This document shows positions 22,303 to 30,070 of a stretch of DNA of 42,865 nt, piece after piece (within the stretch, counting starts at the first letter, position 1; each line of letters starts with the position of its first letter). Below the pieces are notes generated by a model, which saw nothing but the letters and a program-made list of their open reading frames with translations, was not told the DNA's origin and ran no database searches. The position numbers and the translations under genes are program-made. Source of the DNA: Rhodospirillales bacterium (GTDB lineage Bacteria; Pseudomonadota; Alphaproteobacteria; Reyranellales; Reyranellaceae); assembly GCA_947469635.1 (NCBI GenBank), contig CANIRG010000004.1:1-42865 (forward strand). The letters are read 5' to 3'.

Positions 22303-24570
22303 TCACATACGATGGACGTAGGTGAGCATCGCGGTGAAGCCCGAACCCGGCACGGCGCGACCGCCGTCCGACGCGATGATCTGCTCGTAGTACAGGGAGT
22401 CGGTCAGGTTGTAGAGGTTCAGGCGGATGTCGTACTTCTCCTGCTTGTAGGCTGCCGTGGCATCGAAGCGGACATAGGACGGCACGGTCGTCGTGTCGGT
22501 GTTGTTGGCGTAGCGCTGGCCGACATAGGTGGCGCCGCCGCCGATCTCGTAGGTCTTGTTGATGGTGTAGGTGGTCCACAGCGTGGCCGAGTCGCGCGGC
22601 GTGTTCTGCGGCACCATGCCCGCGGTGCCGGCGGCGATGCCGTCGATGATCTGGGCGGAGAGGAAGGTGTAGCCGCTGAACACCTGCCACTCGTCGGTGA
22701 TGCGGCCGCTGGCGCCGGCGCGGAAGCCCTGGACACGAATTGTGCCCGTGCTGCTGTAGCTGCCGTCCGTGGCCTGCGAGCGCGCATTGTACTTGGTGAT
22801 CTGGAAGGCCGCGGCAGTGAGCGACAGGCTGTTCTTGAACACGTCCCACTTGCCGCCGATCTCGAACGCCTCGTTGTTTTCCGGCGCCAACGGCGCCACC
22901 GCGCCGGTCGTGGCGACGAGCTGCTCGAGCGAAGGATTGAAGGAGGTGCTCCAGGATCCGTAATACGATTGCGTGTTCGTCGGCTGATACATCACACCGG
23001 CGCGCCAGCTCGGGAAGGACACCGTCTGGGTGCTCGAGGGAGTAGCCGTGTTGCCGGTGGTCGTGTTCAGCGAGTTGCCGATTTGCGCGTAGTAGACGTC
23101 GAAGCGGACGCCGCCCACCAGCTTCACCTCCGGGATGATCTGGATGGTGTCGTTGATGTAGGGCGCCAACGACCATGCCTCGCCGTTGGCGAAGTTGCCG
23201 TAACGGCTTGCCACGCTCGGCGAGGAGCCGCCCGAGCTGCCGGCCGGGGCGCAATCGACATAGCCCGTCGTCGCGGTGGCCGTCTGCATGTTCACGCCGT
23301 TGCAGGCGCCGTTACGGAAGGTCGCCTGGTTCGTGTAGGCGTCGTAGCCGAGCTCGACACCCGTCAGAAGCGTATGGCCGATCGGGCCGGTGTCGAACTT
23401 GGTGGTCAGCTCGGTCTGGTTGGTGACGGTGTAGTCGTTGATCGTGCGGTCGCGGCTCTGGTGGCGCACATAGAGCTGGCTGAGCGGCGTGGTGCCGATC
23501 GGCGTCGCCGTGAAGCCGCCCGGCCCGACCGTGCCCACGGCATTGGCCGAGGTCTCGCGCACCACCGTCCTCACCCAGACGAACTGCGTCTGGTTGCGCA
23601 GCTTCACGTCCTTGTTGAACGTATGGTCGACCACCGCATTCAGCATGATCTGATCGGAGTCGGTGTAGTCGTCGGTGAAATTGTACGCCGTGTTGCGCGG
23701 CACGCTCAGCGGATAGCCGTTGTACGGCGGGATGCCGTAGTCGGTCTGGTCGTGGTTGTGCTGCAGCAGCGCCGACAGGGTGATCTCGGTCGGGGTGCCG
23801 ATGCCGAACTTGATCGACGGTGCGATGCCGAAGTCGAGCACGTCGTTATGGTCGCGCGTCGAGGTCTTGCCGCGCTGGAACATCATGGCGACGCGGGCGG
23901 CGGTTTCAGGGTCGATGACATGGTTCACGTCGGCGGTGCCGCGCGTGAGCCCGTTCGAGGTCACCGATGCGCTGAGCTCGGTGGCTTCCTTGGTCGTGGG
24001 CTTCTTCAATGCCTGGTTGATGACACCGCCGGTCGAGCCGCGGCCGAACAGCATCGACGAGGGACCCATGAGGACCTCGATCTGCTCGAAGGCGAAAGTG
24101 TCGCGATAATACTGGGCGCGATCGCGCATGCCGTCGAGATAGAGATCGGTGCGCGCCGAGAAGCCGTTGAGATTGATGGCGTTGCCGATCGTGCCGCCCT
24201 CGGCGGCACCGATGGTCAGGCCGGGAACGTTGCGCACCGCGCTCTGGAACGAGGTCGCACCCTGCGACTGCATCAGCGCCTTGTTGATCACCGTGACGCT
24301 CTGCGGGATGTCGCGAACGTCGCCGCCCAGCCGGTTGATCGACGTGACCGGCGCCTGGAAATCCTCGCTCGGTCGGGTTCCGGTGACTGTCACCGGCGCC
24401 ATCGTGGCCGGCGCACCGCTCGGCTCCGCGGGCTTGTTCTGGGCAGGCGGCGTGGTGGGAGGGGCCTGCCCGAGGGACGGATCCTGCGCAGGAGCTTGCT
24501 GAGCCATGGCGGCCGCCGGAGCGACCAGGATACCGACCAGTGCAGTCTTAACGCGAGTGCGACGCTTCAC
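22303..24570 (-). CDS. TonB-dependent siderophore receptor (Fiu/PiuA-like)
   Basis: The 755-residue outer-membrane protein starts at a GTG with GGGGTAGG before it. A signal peptide ends near AAAMA. A Pro-rich extension leads to a TonB-box-like region (APVTVTGTRP) and the plug domain (VRDIPQSVTVINKALMQSQG, SMLFGRGSTGGVINQALKKP). A 22-strand barrel follows. The receptor, the PiuC neighbour and the plug motifs suggest a catecholate ferric siderophore such as ferric-dihydroxybenzoyl compounds. The chain ends FTAMLTYVHRM instead of the usual terminal Phe of outer-membrane proteins, which is unusual. Confidence 0.93.
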   Translation of the reverse strand: MKRRTRVKTALVGILVAPAAAMAQQAPAQDPSLGQAPPTTPPAQNKPAEPSGAPATMAPVTVTGTRPSEDFQAPVTSINRLGGDVRDIPQSVTVINKALMQSQGATSFQSAVRNVPGLTIGAAEGGTIGNAINLNGFSARTDLYLDGMRDRAQYYRDTFAFEQIEVLMGPSSMLFGRGSTGGVINQALKKPTTKEATELSASVTSNGLTRGTADVNHVIDPETAARVAMMFQRGKTSTRDHNDVLDFGIAPSIKFGIGTPTEITLSALLQHNHDQTDYGIPPYNGYPLSVPRNTAYNFTDDYTDSDQIMLNAVVDHTFNKDVKLRNQTQFVWVRTVVRETSANAVGTVGPGGFTATPIGTTPLSQLYVRHQSRDRTINDYTVTNQTELTTKFDTGPIGHTLLTGVELGYDAYTNQATFRNGACNGVNMQTATATTGYVDCAPAGSSGGSSPSVASRYGNFANGEAWSLAPYINDTIQIIPEVKLVGGVRFDVYYAQIGNSLNTTTGNTATPSSTQTVSFPSWRAGVMYQPTNTQSYYGSWSTSFNPSLEQLVATTGAVAPLAPENNEAFEIGGKWDVFKNSLSLTAAAFQITKYNARSQATDGSYSSTGTIRVQGFRAGASGRITDEWQVFSGYTFLSAQIIDGIAAGTAGMVPQNTPRDSATLWTTYTINKTYEIGGGATYVGQRYANNTDTTTVPSYVRFDATAAYKQEKYDIRLNLYNLTDSLYYEQIIASDGGRAVPGSGFTAMLTYVHRM

Positions 24571-24634
24571 GATACCTACCCCTTGAGTGCAACACCGGCT
24601 CCCTCCGGCAATTGCGACTTAGTAGCATCGTCAG

Positions 24635-24663
24635 TGTAAGAGTGCGAATCACTCGCATTCACT
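24635..24663 (-). promoter_or_regulatory. Fur-box-like palindrome and promoter of the Ton operon
   Basis: TGCGA-ATCAC-TCGCA (24645-24659) is a perfect 5-base inverted repeat with a 5-base spacer. The surrounding 20 bases (24642-24661) resemble a Fur box. On the minus strand TGAATG (24658-24663), 17 bases, then TACACT (24635-24640) would be a weak sigma-70 promoter, and the palindrome fills its spacer. Binding there would block RNA polymerase, as expected for iron repression. It lies about 72 bases before the receptor start. Confidence 0.55.
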
Positions 24664-24747
24664 TTTTATTGAGGCAGCTTTGCGTTTATGCCGGGGCGGA
24701 AACAAGATCGCGCGCCGCCACTTTCCCCCGACAGCTCTGCCTTTTTA

Positions 24748-25713
24748 TCAGCGACTCGCGCGACGAACGGCGGAAAACAGGCAGCCGGCACCGATCATCA
24801 TCAGCGCTATGCCGGCTACGGAGCCGAACCGGCCTTGCCAGCCGGGCTCCGGCAGATCCTCGACGATGGTGGGCCTTACCTGCGGATCGTCCTCGAGGTA
24901 GCGGATCTCCGTCTGATGGATCGCGAGCGCGCCATTGAGCGTGACCTTGCGCCAGAAGGCTTGGCCGACCGGCATGGGGCCGTAGTGCCGGATCGCCCCC
25001 TGCCCGTCCTTCCAGGCGAGCCTGACCGTATGGTGAGCCGAGGCCGCGCTCGCTTCGAGGATGTCGGCCCGTACGGCCGTGCCACGGCTGGCCATGGCGT
25101 CGACGGCACGGGCCTCGGACCTGGCCTGAAAAGCCAGGAATGCCCCACCCGCCAGGGCAATGACGCCGACGATGGTGCGTCGCGGCGGCAGGCCGGGACT
25201 GCTGCTGCCCGGCGTGCCTGCTCCTGCCGTGCCGTGCCTGCGTTTCCACAAGGTCATCACCACGAAGGCGACCCAGGCAATGAGGGCCAGGTAGCCGGTG
25301 ACCGTGATCCAGGTGTGCAGCGAGGCCAGGCGCGCCGTCGAATCGGGGCGGATGGCCGGCACCGCCAGATCGTCGTCCAGGACCTTCACCGGCAGGCTCA
25401 GCAGCCGGACCTGATCGCCGACCACGATGGTTCGGGCGAAGGCCTCGGTGATGGGGACCTTCTTGCGCTCGCGCGGCTTGCCGTCCTTGCCTTCCCATTT
25501 GAGATCGACCGACAGGTCCTGCTCGACGAAGCGTGGACGCCAGCCATCGAGGGCGAAGGGCAGCGTGCGCTGGTATTGCGCCCCGGTGATCTCGGCGATG
25601 GCGACATGGCCCTCGTCGAGGGCGCGCTGCAGCTGCCGGCGATTGTCCCAGCAGCCGAGCAGAATCGCCGTGGCGAGGCAGGCAACCAGCAGGATCAGCC
25701 GAGCGCCACGCAT
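24748..25713 (-). CDS. Membrane protein, DUF3592-like
   Basis: The 321-residue protein has membrane segments at about 4-21, 133-156, 180-197 and 296-312. Two similar soluble regions lie between them: AIAEITGAQYQRTLPF... VGDQVRLLSLP, and VRADILEASAASAHHTVRL... GALAIHQTEIRYLEDD. Each looks like the small beta domain of DUF3592, so the chain is probably a duplication. No enzyme motif is visible and the role is unknown. It lies five bases after the 2OG oxygenase gene, which suggests a shared transcript, and it is not obviously part of the Ton operon behind it. Confidence 0.7.
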   Translation of the reverse strand: MRGARLILLVACLATAILLGCWDNRRQLQRALDEGHVAIAEITGAQYQRTLPFALDGWRPRFVEQDLSVDLKWEGKDGKPRERKKVPITEAFARTIVVGDQVRLLSLPVKVLDDDLAVPAIRPDSTARLASLHTWITVTGYLALIAWVAFVVMTLWKRRHGTAGAGTPGSSSPGLPPRRTIVGVIALAGGAFLAFQARSEARAVDAMASRGTAVRADILEASAASAHHTVRLAWKDGQGAIRHYGPMPVGQAFWRKVTLNGALAIHQTEIRYLEDDPQVRPTIVEDLPEPGWQGRFGSVAGIALMMIGAGCLFSAVRRASR

Positions 25714-25718
25714 TGGGG

Positions 25719-26291
25719 TCAGGCGATCTCGAACTTGAACGCCACGGACAGGCGGGGCTCGAAGCAGGTGCGTGACGGCACGCCGCCGCGATGCACGATG
25801 CCGCCGGCGAAGATCAGGACGCGGCCGGGCTTGGGAGCCACGGCATGGAACGGCTCGCCCGCCCTGTCATAGAAGATCGTCTCGCCCTGCCAGTCGTCGC
25901 GCCATTCCGGGTTGGCGAAGTAAAGCGCGGTCACGCCGGGATCGTAGTCGGTATGGGCGTTCTGCAGGTCGCCGTAGAGGTGGTTGTTGCAATGGACGCG
26001 CTTCAACACGGCGCCGCGATCGGGAAACAGCTCCAGCGTCTTGCCGACGATGTCGGAGTGCCAGCTGCGCAGCAGAGGATTGGCGGAGAAATAATCGAGC
26101 GGGAACTCGCACTTCCAATGGCGCACATGCGACGTCGCCTCGGTGTCGTAATCGGACAGGCTGTAGGGCTGGCGCTTCAGCGTCTGGTAGAGCATGCCCA
26201 CGAAGTCGGGCTTGAACATGCCGTCGACCACGAACAGGCGCTGTCCATCCAGTTCGCGCGTGCCGACCCGAACCTCGCCGCCTGCACCCAA
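25719..26291 (-). CDS. 2-oxoglutarate/Fe(II) oxygenase
   Basis: The 190-residue protein carries the 2OG oxygenase core with H113 and D115 in NAHTDYDPGV, H167 in IVHRGG and Arg at 180 (PRLSVAFKF). These are the expected iron and 2-oxoglutarate ligands. The start is a TTG at 26291, chosen because AGGAG (26300-26304) lies about 8 bases before it and the next ATG is inside the fold. This prolyl-hydroxylase-like group modifies small molecules or proteins; the substrate is unknown. A DUF3592-like membrane protein follows it in the same direction. Confidence 0.82.
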   Translation of the reverse strand: MGAGGEVRVGTRELDGQRLFVVDGMFKPDFVGMLYQTLKRQPYSLSDYDTEATSHVRHWKCEFPLDYFSANPLLRSWHSDIVGKTLELFPDRGAVLKRVHCNNHLYGDLQNAHTDYDPGVTALYFANPEWRDDWQGETIFYDRAGEPFHAVAPKPGRVLIFAGGIVHRGGVPSRTCFEPRLSVAFKFEIA

Positions 26292-26314
26292 CGCCCCGTC
26301 TCCTCTGCGATGAA

Positions 26315-26390
26315 TGGCGCGCCCGGCTGGATTCGAACCAGCGACCTACCGCTTAGAAGGCGGGTGCTCTATCCCCTGAGCTACGGGCGC
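26315..26390 (-). tRNA. tRNA-Arg (anticodon TCT)
   Basis: A 76-base cloverleaf including an encoded CCA. The acceptor stem is GCGCCCG with CGGGCGC, followed by a G discriminator. The D-arm is AGCTCAGGGGATAGAGC, the anticodon loop CTTCTAA reads AGA, and the T-arm is GCTGG-TTCGAAT-CCAGC. The outermost anticodon-stem pair (C27 with U43) is mismatched; all others pair. Confidence 0.95.
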
Positions 26391-26416
26391 CCGTTTCCGA
26401 GACGGCCCTGGGGCCG

Positions 26417-26719
26417 TCAATGCGTCCAGCGGCCTACTCTGGTGTAGGCGAAATTGTCGGCATAGGCCTTCGGCTTGATCTCGCGGACCTTGGGCAACTC
26501 GACGGTATATTGCCAGCCGTGCTTCTCGGCATGGGCCTTGGCCTCGTCGAGGGTCAGGAACCACATCTGGACCTGCTCCATGGTGTTGCGCGAGCCGGTC
26601 CAGCCCATCAGGGGATCGATCTCCTTGGGCGCGGGCTCGCTTTCCAGCAGCCACTCCACGGTCTTGCCCCGTCCGGACTGCATGGCCGTCTTGGCCGGCT
26701 TCAGGATGCGGACCTTCAT
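26417..26719 (-). CDS. Complex I accessory subunit (NDUFS4 type)
   Basis: This 100-residue protein is the bacterial form of the NDUFS4/18-kDa subunit of NADH:ubiquinone oxidoreductase. Signature stretches are VRILKPAKTAMQSGRGKT at the start, MGWTGSRNTMEQVQMWFLT in the middle and the aromatic KAYADNFAYTRVGRW at the end. In mitochondria it stabilises the NADH-binding arm of complex I. It is found almost only in alphaproteobacteria and mitochondria, which places this genome. The gene stands alone between two tRNA genes, as it commonly does, and apart from any nuo operon. Confidence 0.92.
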   Translation of the reverse strand: MKVRILKPAKTAMQSGRGKTVEWLLESEPAPKEIDPLMGWTGSRNTMEQVQMWFLTLDEAKAHAEKHGWQYTVELPKVREIKPKAYADNFAYTRVGRWTH

Positions 26720-26756
26720 CTGCTCTATCCTTCGACTCTACGTTCAACGACGGGGC

Positions 26757-26833
26757 TGGTCGGGGCGGCCGGATTCGAACCGACGACCTTCTGCGCCCAA
26801 GGCAGACGCGCTACCAGACTGCGCTACGCCCCG
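26757..26833 (-). tRNA. tRNA-Pro (anticodon TGG)
   Basis: A 77-base cloverleaf including an encoded CCA. The acceptor stem is CGGGGCG with CGCCCCG, followed by an A discriminator. The D-arm is AGCGCAGTCTGGTAGCGC, the anticodon loop CTTGGGC reads CCA/CCN proline codons, and the T-arm is TCGG-TTCGAAT-CCGG. All stems pair well. Confidence 0.95.
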
Positions 26834-26915
26834 TGCCGCAAGCGCTCAATGCGCGCGATTACTACCAGCGACGGGCGCGGCTCGAAAGCGCAATTTCCGG
26901 GTGCTATGGTGGCCC

Positions 26916-27323
26916 ATGTTCGATCAAACGCCCGAAGAGGGCCGCCCCGGCCGCGCGCCCGCGGTAAATGTCCTTGGCAGCGCCCTCCAGCCCTGCTCCA
27001 CCCAGCCCCTCACCGGCTTCTTCCGCGACGGCTGCTGCAACACCGGCCGCGAGGACGTGGGCCTGCACACGGTTTGCACCGTCATGACGGCTGAGTTCCT
27101 GGCCTTCTCCAAGGCCTGCGGCAACGACCTCTCGACGCCGATGCCCCAGTACGGCTTTGCCGGCCTCAAGCCCGGCGACCGCTGGTGCCTGTGCGCCGCC
27201 CGCTGGAAGGAGGCGCTCGACGCCGGCCGCGCCCCCCAGGTCGTGCTCGAAGCAACGCACGCCGTCACGCTCCAGGTGGTCACGCTCGACCAGCTGAAGA
27301 AATACGCCTTCAAGGCCCACTGA
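26916..27323 (+). CDS. DUF2237-family protein
   Basis: The 135-residue protein has the features of DUF2237: NVLGSALQPCSTQPLTGFFR, then DGCCNTGREDVGLHTVCTVM, and AGLKPGDRWCLCAARWKEAL near the end. The many conserved cysteines (PCS, CCN, VCT, CLC) suggest a metal or redox role, but the function is unknown. The family is widespread in bacteria and in some plants and protists. The start at 26916 is the first ATG that gives the family start; the open frame continues far upstream without similarity. One base separates its stop from the methyltransferase ATG. Confidence 0.85.
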   Translation: MFDQTPEEGRPGRAPAVNVLGSALQPCSTQPLTGFFRDGCCNTGREDVGLHTVCTVMTAEFLAFSKACGNDLSTPMPQYGFAGLKPGDRWCLCAARWKEALDAGRAPQVVLEATHAVTLQVVTLDQLKKYAFKAH

Positions 27324-27324
27324 C

Positions 27325-27984
27325 ATGAAGAGCTGGCCGAAGATCGATGGCGCCCTCTCCGACTACGTCGACGCCAATTGGCTGCGCGAATCGGACCTCC
27401 AGCGCCGCTTGCGCGAGGAGACCGCCAAGCTGCCGATGGCCGGGATGCAGATCTCCGCCCATCAGGGCCAGCAGATGGCCCTGCTCGCCCGCGCGGTGAA
27501 TGCGCGCGTCGCCGTCGAGGTCGGCACCTTCACCGGCTATTCGGCGCTCGCGGTCGCGCAGGCGCTGCCCGCGGACGGCAAGCTCTATTGCTGCGACGTG
27601 AGCGAGGAATGGACCTCGATCGGGCGGCGCTACTGGCGCGAGGCCGGTGTCGAGGACCGCATCGAGCTCACCATAGCGCCGGCCATCGGCACGCTCGACG
27701 GCCTGTTGAAGAAGGGCCTCGCCGGCAAGGTCGACATGGCCTTCATCGACGCCAACAAGAACGACTACGACGCCTACTATGAACGCTGCCTGCAGTTGGT
27801 GCGCAAAGGCGGGCTGATCCTGGTCGACAATGTCCTGTGGGGCGGCTCGGTCGCCGATCCAAAGGACGACAGCGTCGATACGAAGGCGATCCGTGCCCTC
27901 AACGCCAAGTTGAAGGCGGACAAGCGCATCGACCTTGCGCTACTCTCGGTCGGTGACGGCATGAGCTGCGCACTGAAGCTGTAG
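27325..27984 (+). CDS. O-methyltransferase (caffeoyl-CoA OMT family)
   Basis: The 219-residue protein is the typical length. The AdoMet-binding motif I is VAVEVGTFTGYSALAVAQAL, the acidic post-I residue is in CCDVSEEW, and the metal-binding Asp is in FIDANKNDYDAYYERC with VDNVLWGG. These match class-I, divalent-metal-dependent O-methyltransferases of the caffeoyl-CoA/catechol type, in the cytoplasm. A catechol or related diol is the likely acceptor, which would be of interest beside a catecholate-siderophore receptor a few kilobases away, but the link is only inferred. It is coupled to the DUF2237 gene (TGAC-ATG). Confidence 0.88.
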   Translation: MKSWPKIDGALSDYVDANWLRESDLQRRLREETAKLPMAGMQISAHQGQQMALLARAVNARVAVEVGTFTGYSALAVAQALPADGKLYCCDVSEEWTSIGRRYWREAGVEDRIELTIAPAIGTLDGLLKKGLAGKVDMAFIDANKNDYDAYYERCLQLVRKGGLILVDNVLWGGSVADPKDDSVDTKAIRALNAKLKADKRIDLALLSVGDGMSCALKL

Positions 27985-27995
27985 GAGATGCGGCG

Positions 27996-28418
27996 ATGAT
28001 TCTTTCGAGATTGATGTCGGGGGTCGTTGCGGCCTTCTTGTTCGCGCTGGCTTCGATTGCCGTGATGCAGCCGGCGCAGTCGCAGGACGTCGCGAGCGCC
28101 TGGACCGGTTACTACCACTACAACGACGGCCGGCAACCCGTTCCGTTCCGCATGACGCTCCGGTTCAACGGCAATAATTTCCGCGGCCGCGTCAGCGAGC
28201 CCGCGACCTTCGGCACCGGTGCCTCGATGCTCTCGGCCGATGTCGTCGGCACGATCACCGACGGCAAGGTGGTGTTCACCAAGACCTACGACGGCACCGG
28301 CGGCCAGACCCATCCGGTGCAGTATTACGGCACGCTGAGCCCCGACGGCACGAAGATCTCCGGCGGCTGGCTGATCGAGACGATGAGCGGGACCTTCATC
28401 GCGACCGTGGCGCGGTAG
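27996..28418 (+). CDS. Exported hypothetical protein, 140 aa
   Basis: A signal peptide (RLMSGVVAAFLFALASIAVM, cut after AQSQ) precedes a mature domain of about 110 residues. This domain is rich in beta-forming and Gly/Thr residues: WTGYYHYNDGRQPVPFRMTL, GRVSEPATFGTGA and GGWLIETMSGTFIATV. It resembles a small lipocalin-like or avidin-like barrel. I do not recognise a family by name. The gene starts 11 bases after the methyltransferase stop and a strong hairpin follows, so it is the last gene of this operon. Confidence 0.7.
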   Translation: MILSRLMSGVVAAFLFALASIAVMQPAQSQDVASAWTGYYHYNDGRQPVPFRMTLRFNGNNFRGRVSEPATFGTGASMLSADVVGTITDGKVVFTKTYDGTGGQTHPVQYYGTLSPDGTKISGGWLIETMSGTFIATVAR

Positions 28419-28421
28419 AAG

Positions 28422-28448
28422 GAGATCCCTCGCCGCGCGAGGGATCTC
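28422..28448. terminator. Perfect 12-bp hairpin between convergent genes
   Basis: Arms at 28422-28433 and 28437-28448 (GAGATCCCTCGC and its complement) pair without error around a three-base loop (CGC). It lies in the 34 bases between two convergent stops. There is no clear U-run on either side, so it may act with Rho or as a bidirectional transcription block rather than a textbook intrinsic terminator. Confidence 0.6.
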
Positions 28449-28452
28449 TCCC

Positions 28453-30021
28453 TTACTCCGCCTTGCGCTGGTTGTGGCGCTCGATGGTCTTGAGCATCTC
28501 GACCGGCGCGAAATCGTCGGTCAGCACCTTGGCGTTCTCGACCTTCACGTTGACGGTGCGCGGCGCCAGCAGCTCCGAGAGATTGTAGCGGAACTTGTAT
28601 TTGGCCTGCAGCTTGGCCGCCCGGGCCTTAAGCTCGGCAGTGTCGAGGGCTGGGCCGTCGTAGGCCACCAGCACCACGTTGCCTTGGGCCTCATAGGCAT
28701 CGACGTTGTTGAAGACCGACTTCAGCGTCGCGAAAGTGCTGAGGAACAGCAGCGTCGTCGGCTCGACGTTCTGCGCCACCACCCCGCCCGGCCGCAGCTT
28801 CGCCTTGGCCTGGCGGTAGAATTCGGCGGTGGTGAGATGGAACGGCACGAACGGTCCGCGATAGGCGTCGACCAGGACCATGTCGTACTGTTCCTTGGTC
28901 TGGGCCAGGAAGACCCGTCCGTCGCGGTCGTAGATGCGAAGCCGGTCGGTCTCGCGCACGTTGAAGTAGGTCTTGGCGAGGCGGGTCACCGAGGGATCGA
29001 GCTCGGCCACGTCGGCCTTCACGTCGGTCATCGCGTCGACGAGATAGGAGATGGTGCGGCCGCCACCCAGGCCCACCATGGCGATGCGCGTGATGTCGTT
29101 GGGGATATAGGCCGCCGCGACGCTCATATAGCGCGTATAGACCACCGGCAGCGCGCCGAGATCGTCGAGGTCGAGCATCGATTCTACATAGCGGTTCCGG
29201 CGGTAACCGAACGCCATGTAGAGCATGTTGGCGTTACGCTCGACGAAGATGGTGTTGTATTCGGAGTCCATACGCTCGACGAGCCCCTCCTTGAGGAGGC
29301 GGAACGGCGGGTTCTGCTGCGCTTCGGCCTCGCGCGGCGTCGCGGTGAGCGCGATGGCAGCCAGCACGAGCAGGCCGATCGGCACCAGCGTCGGCGCCTT
29401 CGCCTGTCGTCCGATCGCGAAGCCGAGCAGCGGCAGCAGCGCGCCGGTCAGCAGCGTGAGCCCGCTCAGCCCGTAATAGATCGAATGCGTGCCGATGGTC
29501 GGGATCAGGTAGAAGCTGGTGAGCAGCGTGCCGAAGATGCTGCCCAGTGTCGCCATCGCCGAGATGTGGCCCGACACGGTCCCCGACTTCTCGCTGGTCG
29601 ACATCACGAGCTGCAGGCCTGCTGGCGACACGGCGGCCAGCACCAGGGCCGGTGCGAAGGCGAAGCACAGGCAGGCGAGCAGCGCCGCCAGCCGCATGTC
29701 CTCGACATGGTCGAGGATGGTGTTGATGACCTCGTCGCTGGCCAGCGGCACCAGGGCCACGAGACCGGCCGCGGCCACGAACAGGCCGGCGACATAGAAG
29801 AGATTGCGGAAGCGGTCGGCCAGGCGGCCGCCGATCAGATAGCCCGCCGTCATGCCGATCAGGAACACCGCGATCAACGCTCCCCAGGTGTAGATCGTGC
29901 CGCCGAGATAGGGCGTGAGCGACCGCCCGATCAGCATCTCGAGCGACATGGTGACGGCGCCGGACAGGAAGACGGTGGCGTAGACCACCCAGTTGAAGGC
30001 CTTGCTCCTGGCGTTTTCCAC
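28453..30021 (-). CDS. Membrane-fused spermidine-synthase-like protein
   Basis: The 522-residue protein joins about eight membrane segments (residues 10-210) to a Rossmann methyltransferase-like domain (about 245-480). The soluble part has the AdoMet-type loop IAMVGLGGGRTISYLVDAMT, an acidic post-I strand (KADVAELDPSVTRL) and VDAYRGPFVPFHLTTAEFY. These resemble polyamine synthases, though the signature GGGDG is changed to GGGRT. Fused MFS/spermidine-synthase proteins are common in bacteria; their substrate is unproven, and the altered loop leaves polyamine synthesis doubtful. It lies in the inner membrane with the catalytic part inside. Confidence 0.82.
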   Translation of the reverse strand: MENARSKAFNWVVYATVFLSGAVTMSLEMLIGRSLTPYLGGTIYTWGALIAVFLIGMTAGYLIGGRLADRFRNLFYVAGLFVAAAGLVALVPLASDEVINTILDHVEDMRLAALLACLCFAFAPALVLAAVSPAGLQLVMSTSEKSGTVSGHISAMATLGSIFGTLLTSFYLIPTIGTHSIYYGLSGLTLLTGALLPLLGFAIGRQAKAPTLVPIGLLVLAAIALTATPREAEAQQNPPFRLLKEGLVERMDSEYNTIFVERNANMLYMAFGYRRNRYVESMLDLDDLGALPVVYTRYMSVAAAYIPNDITRIAMVGLGGGRTISYLVDAMTDVKADVAELDPSVTRLAKTYFNVRETDRLRIYDRDGRVFLAQTKEQYDMVLVDAYRGPFVPFHLTTAEFYRQAKAKLRPGGVVAQNVEPTTLLFLSTFATLKSVFNNVDAYEAQGNVVLVAYDGPALDTAELKARAAKLQAKYKFRYNLSELLAPRTVNVKVENAKVLTDDFAPVEMLKTIERHNQRKAE

Positions 30022-30070
30022 AAAGATCCTCCAACGCGATTACGGGTCAGATATAGGGCCGAGCGAGGGC

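Noticed and set aside
21631-24639. 1002-codon open frame on the plus strand, antisense to the TonB receptor and PiuC genes
   Set aside because: It is a GC-rich shadow frame: its composition is dominated by Arg, Ala, Val, His and Asp, it has no domain or start signal, and the opposite strand encodes clear families.
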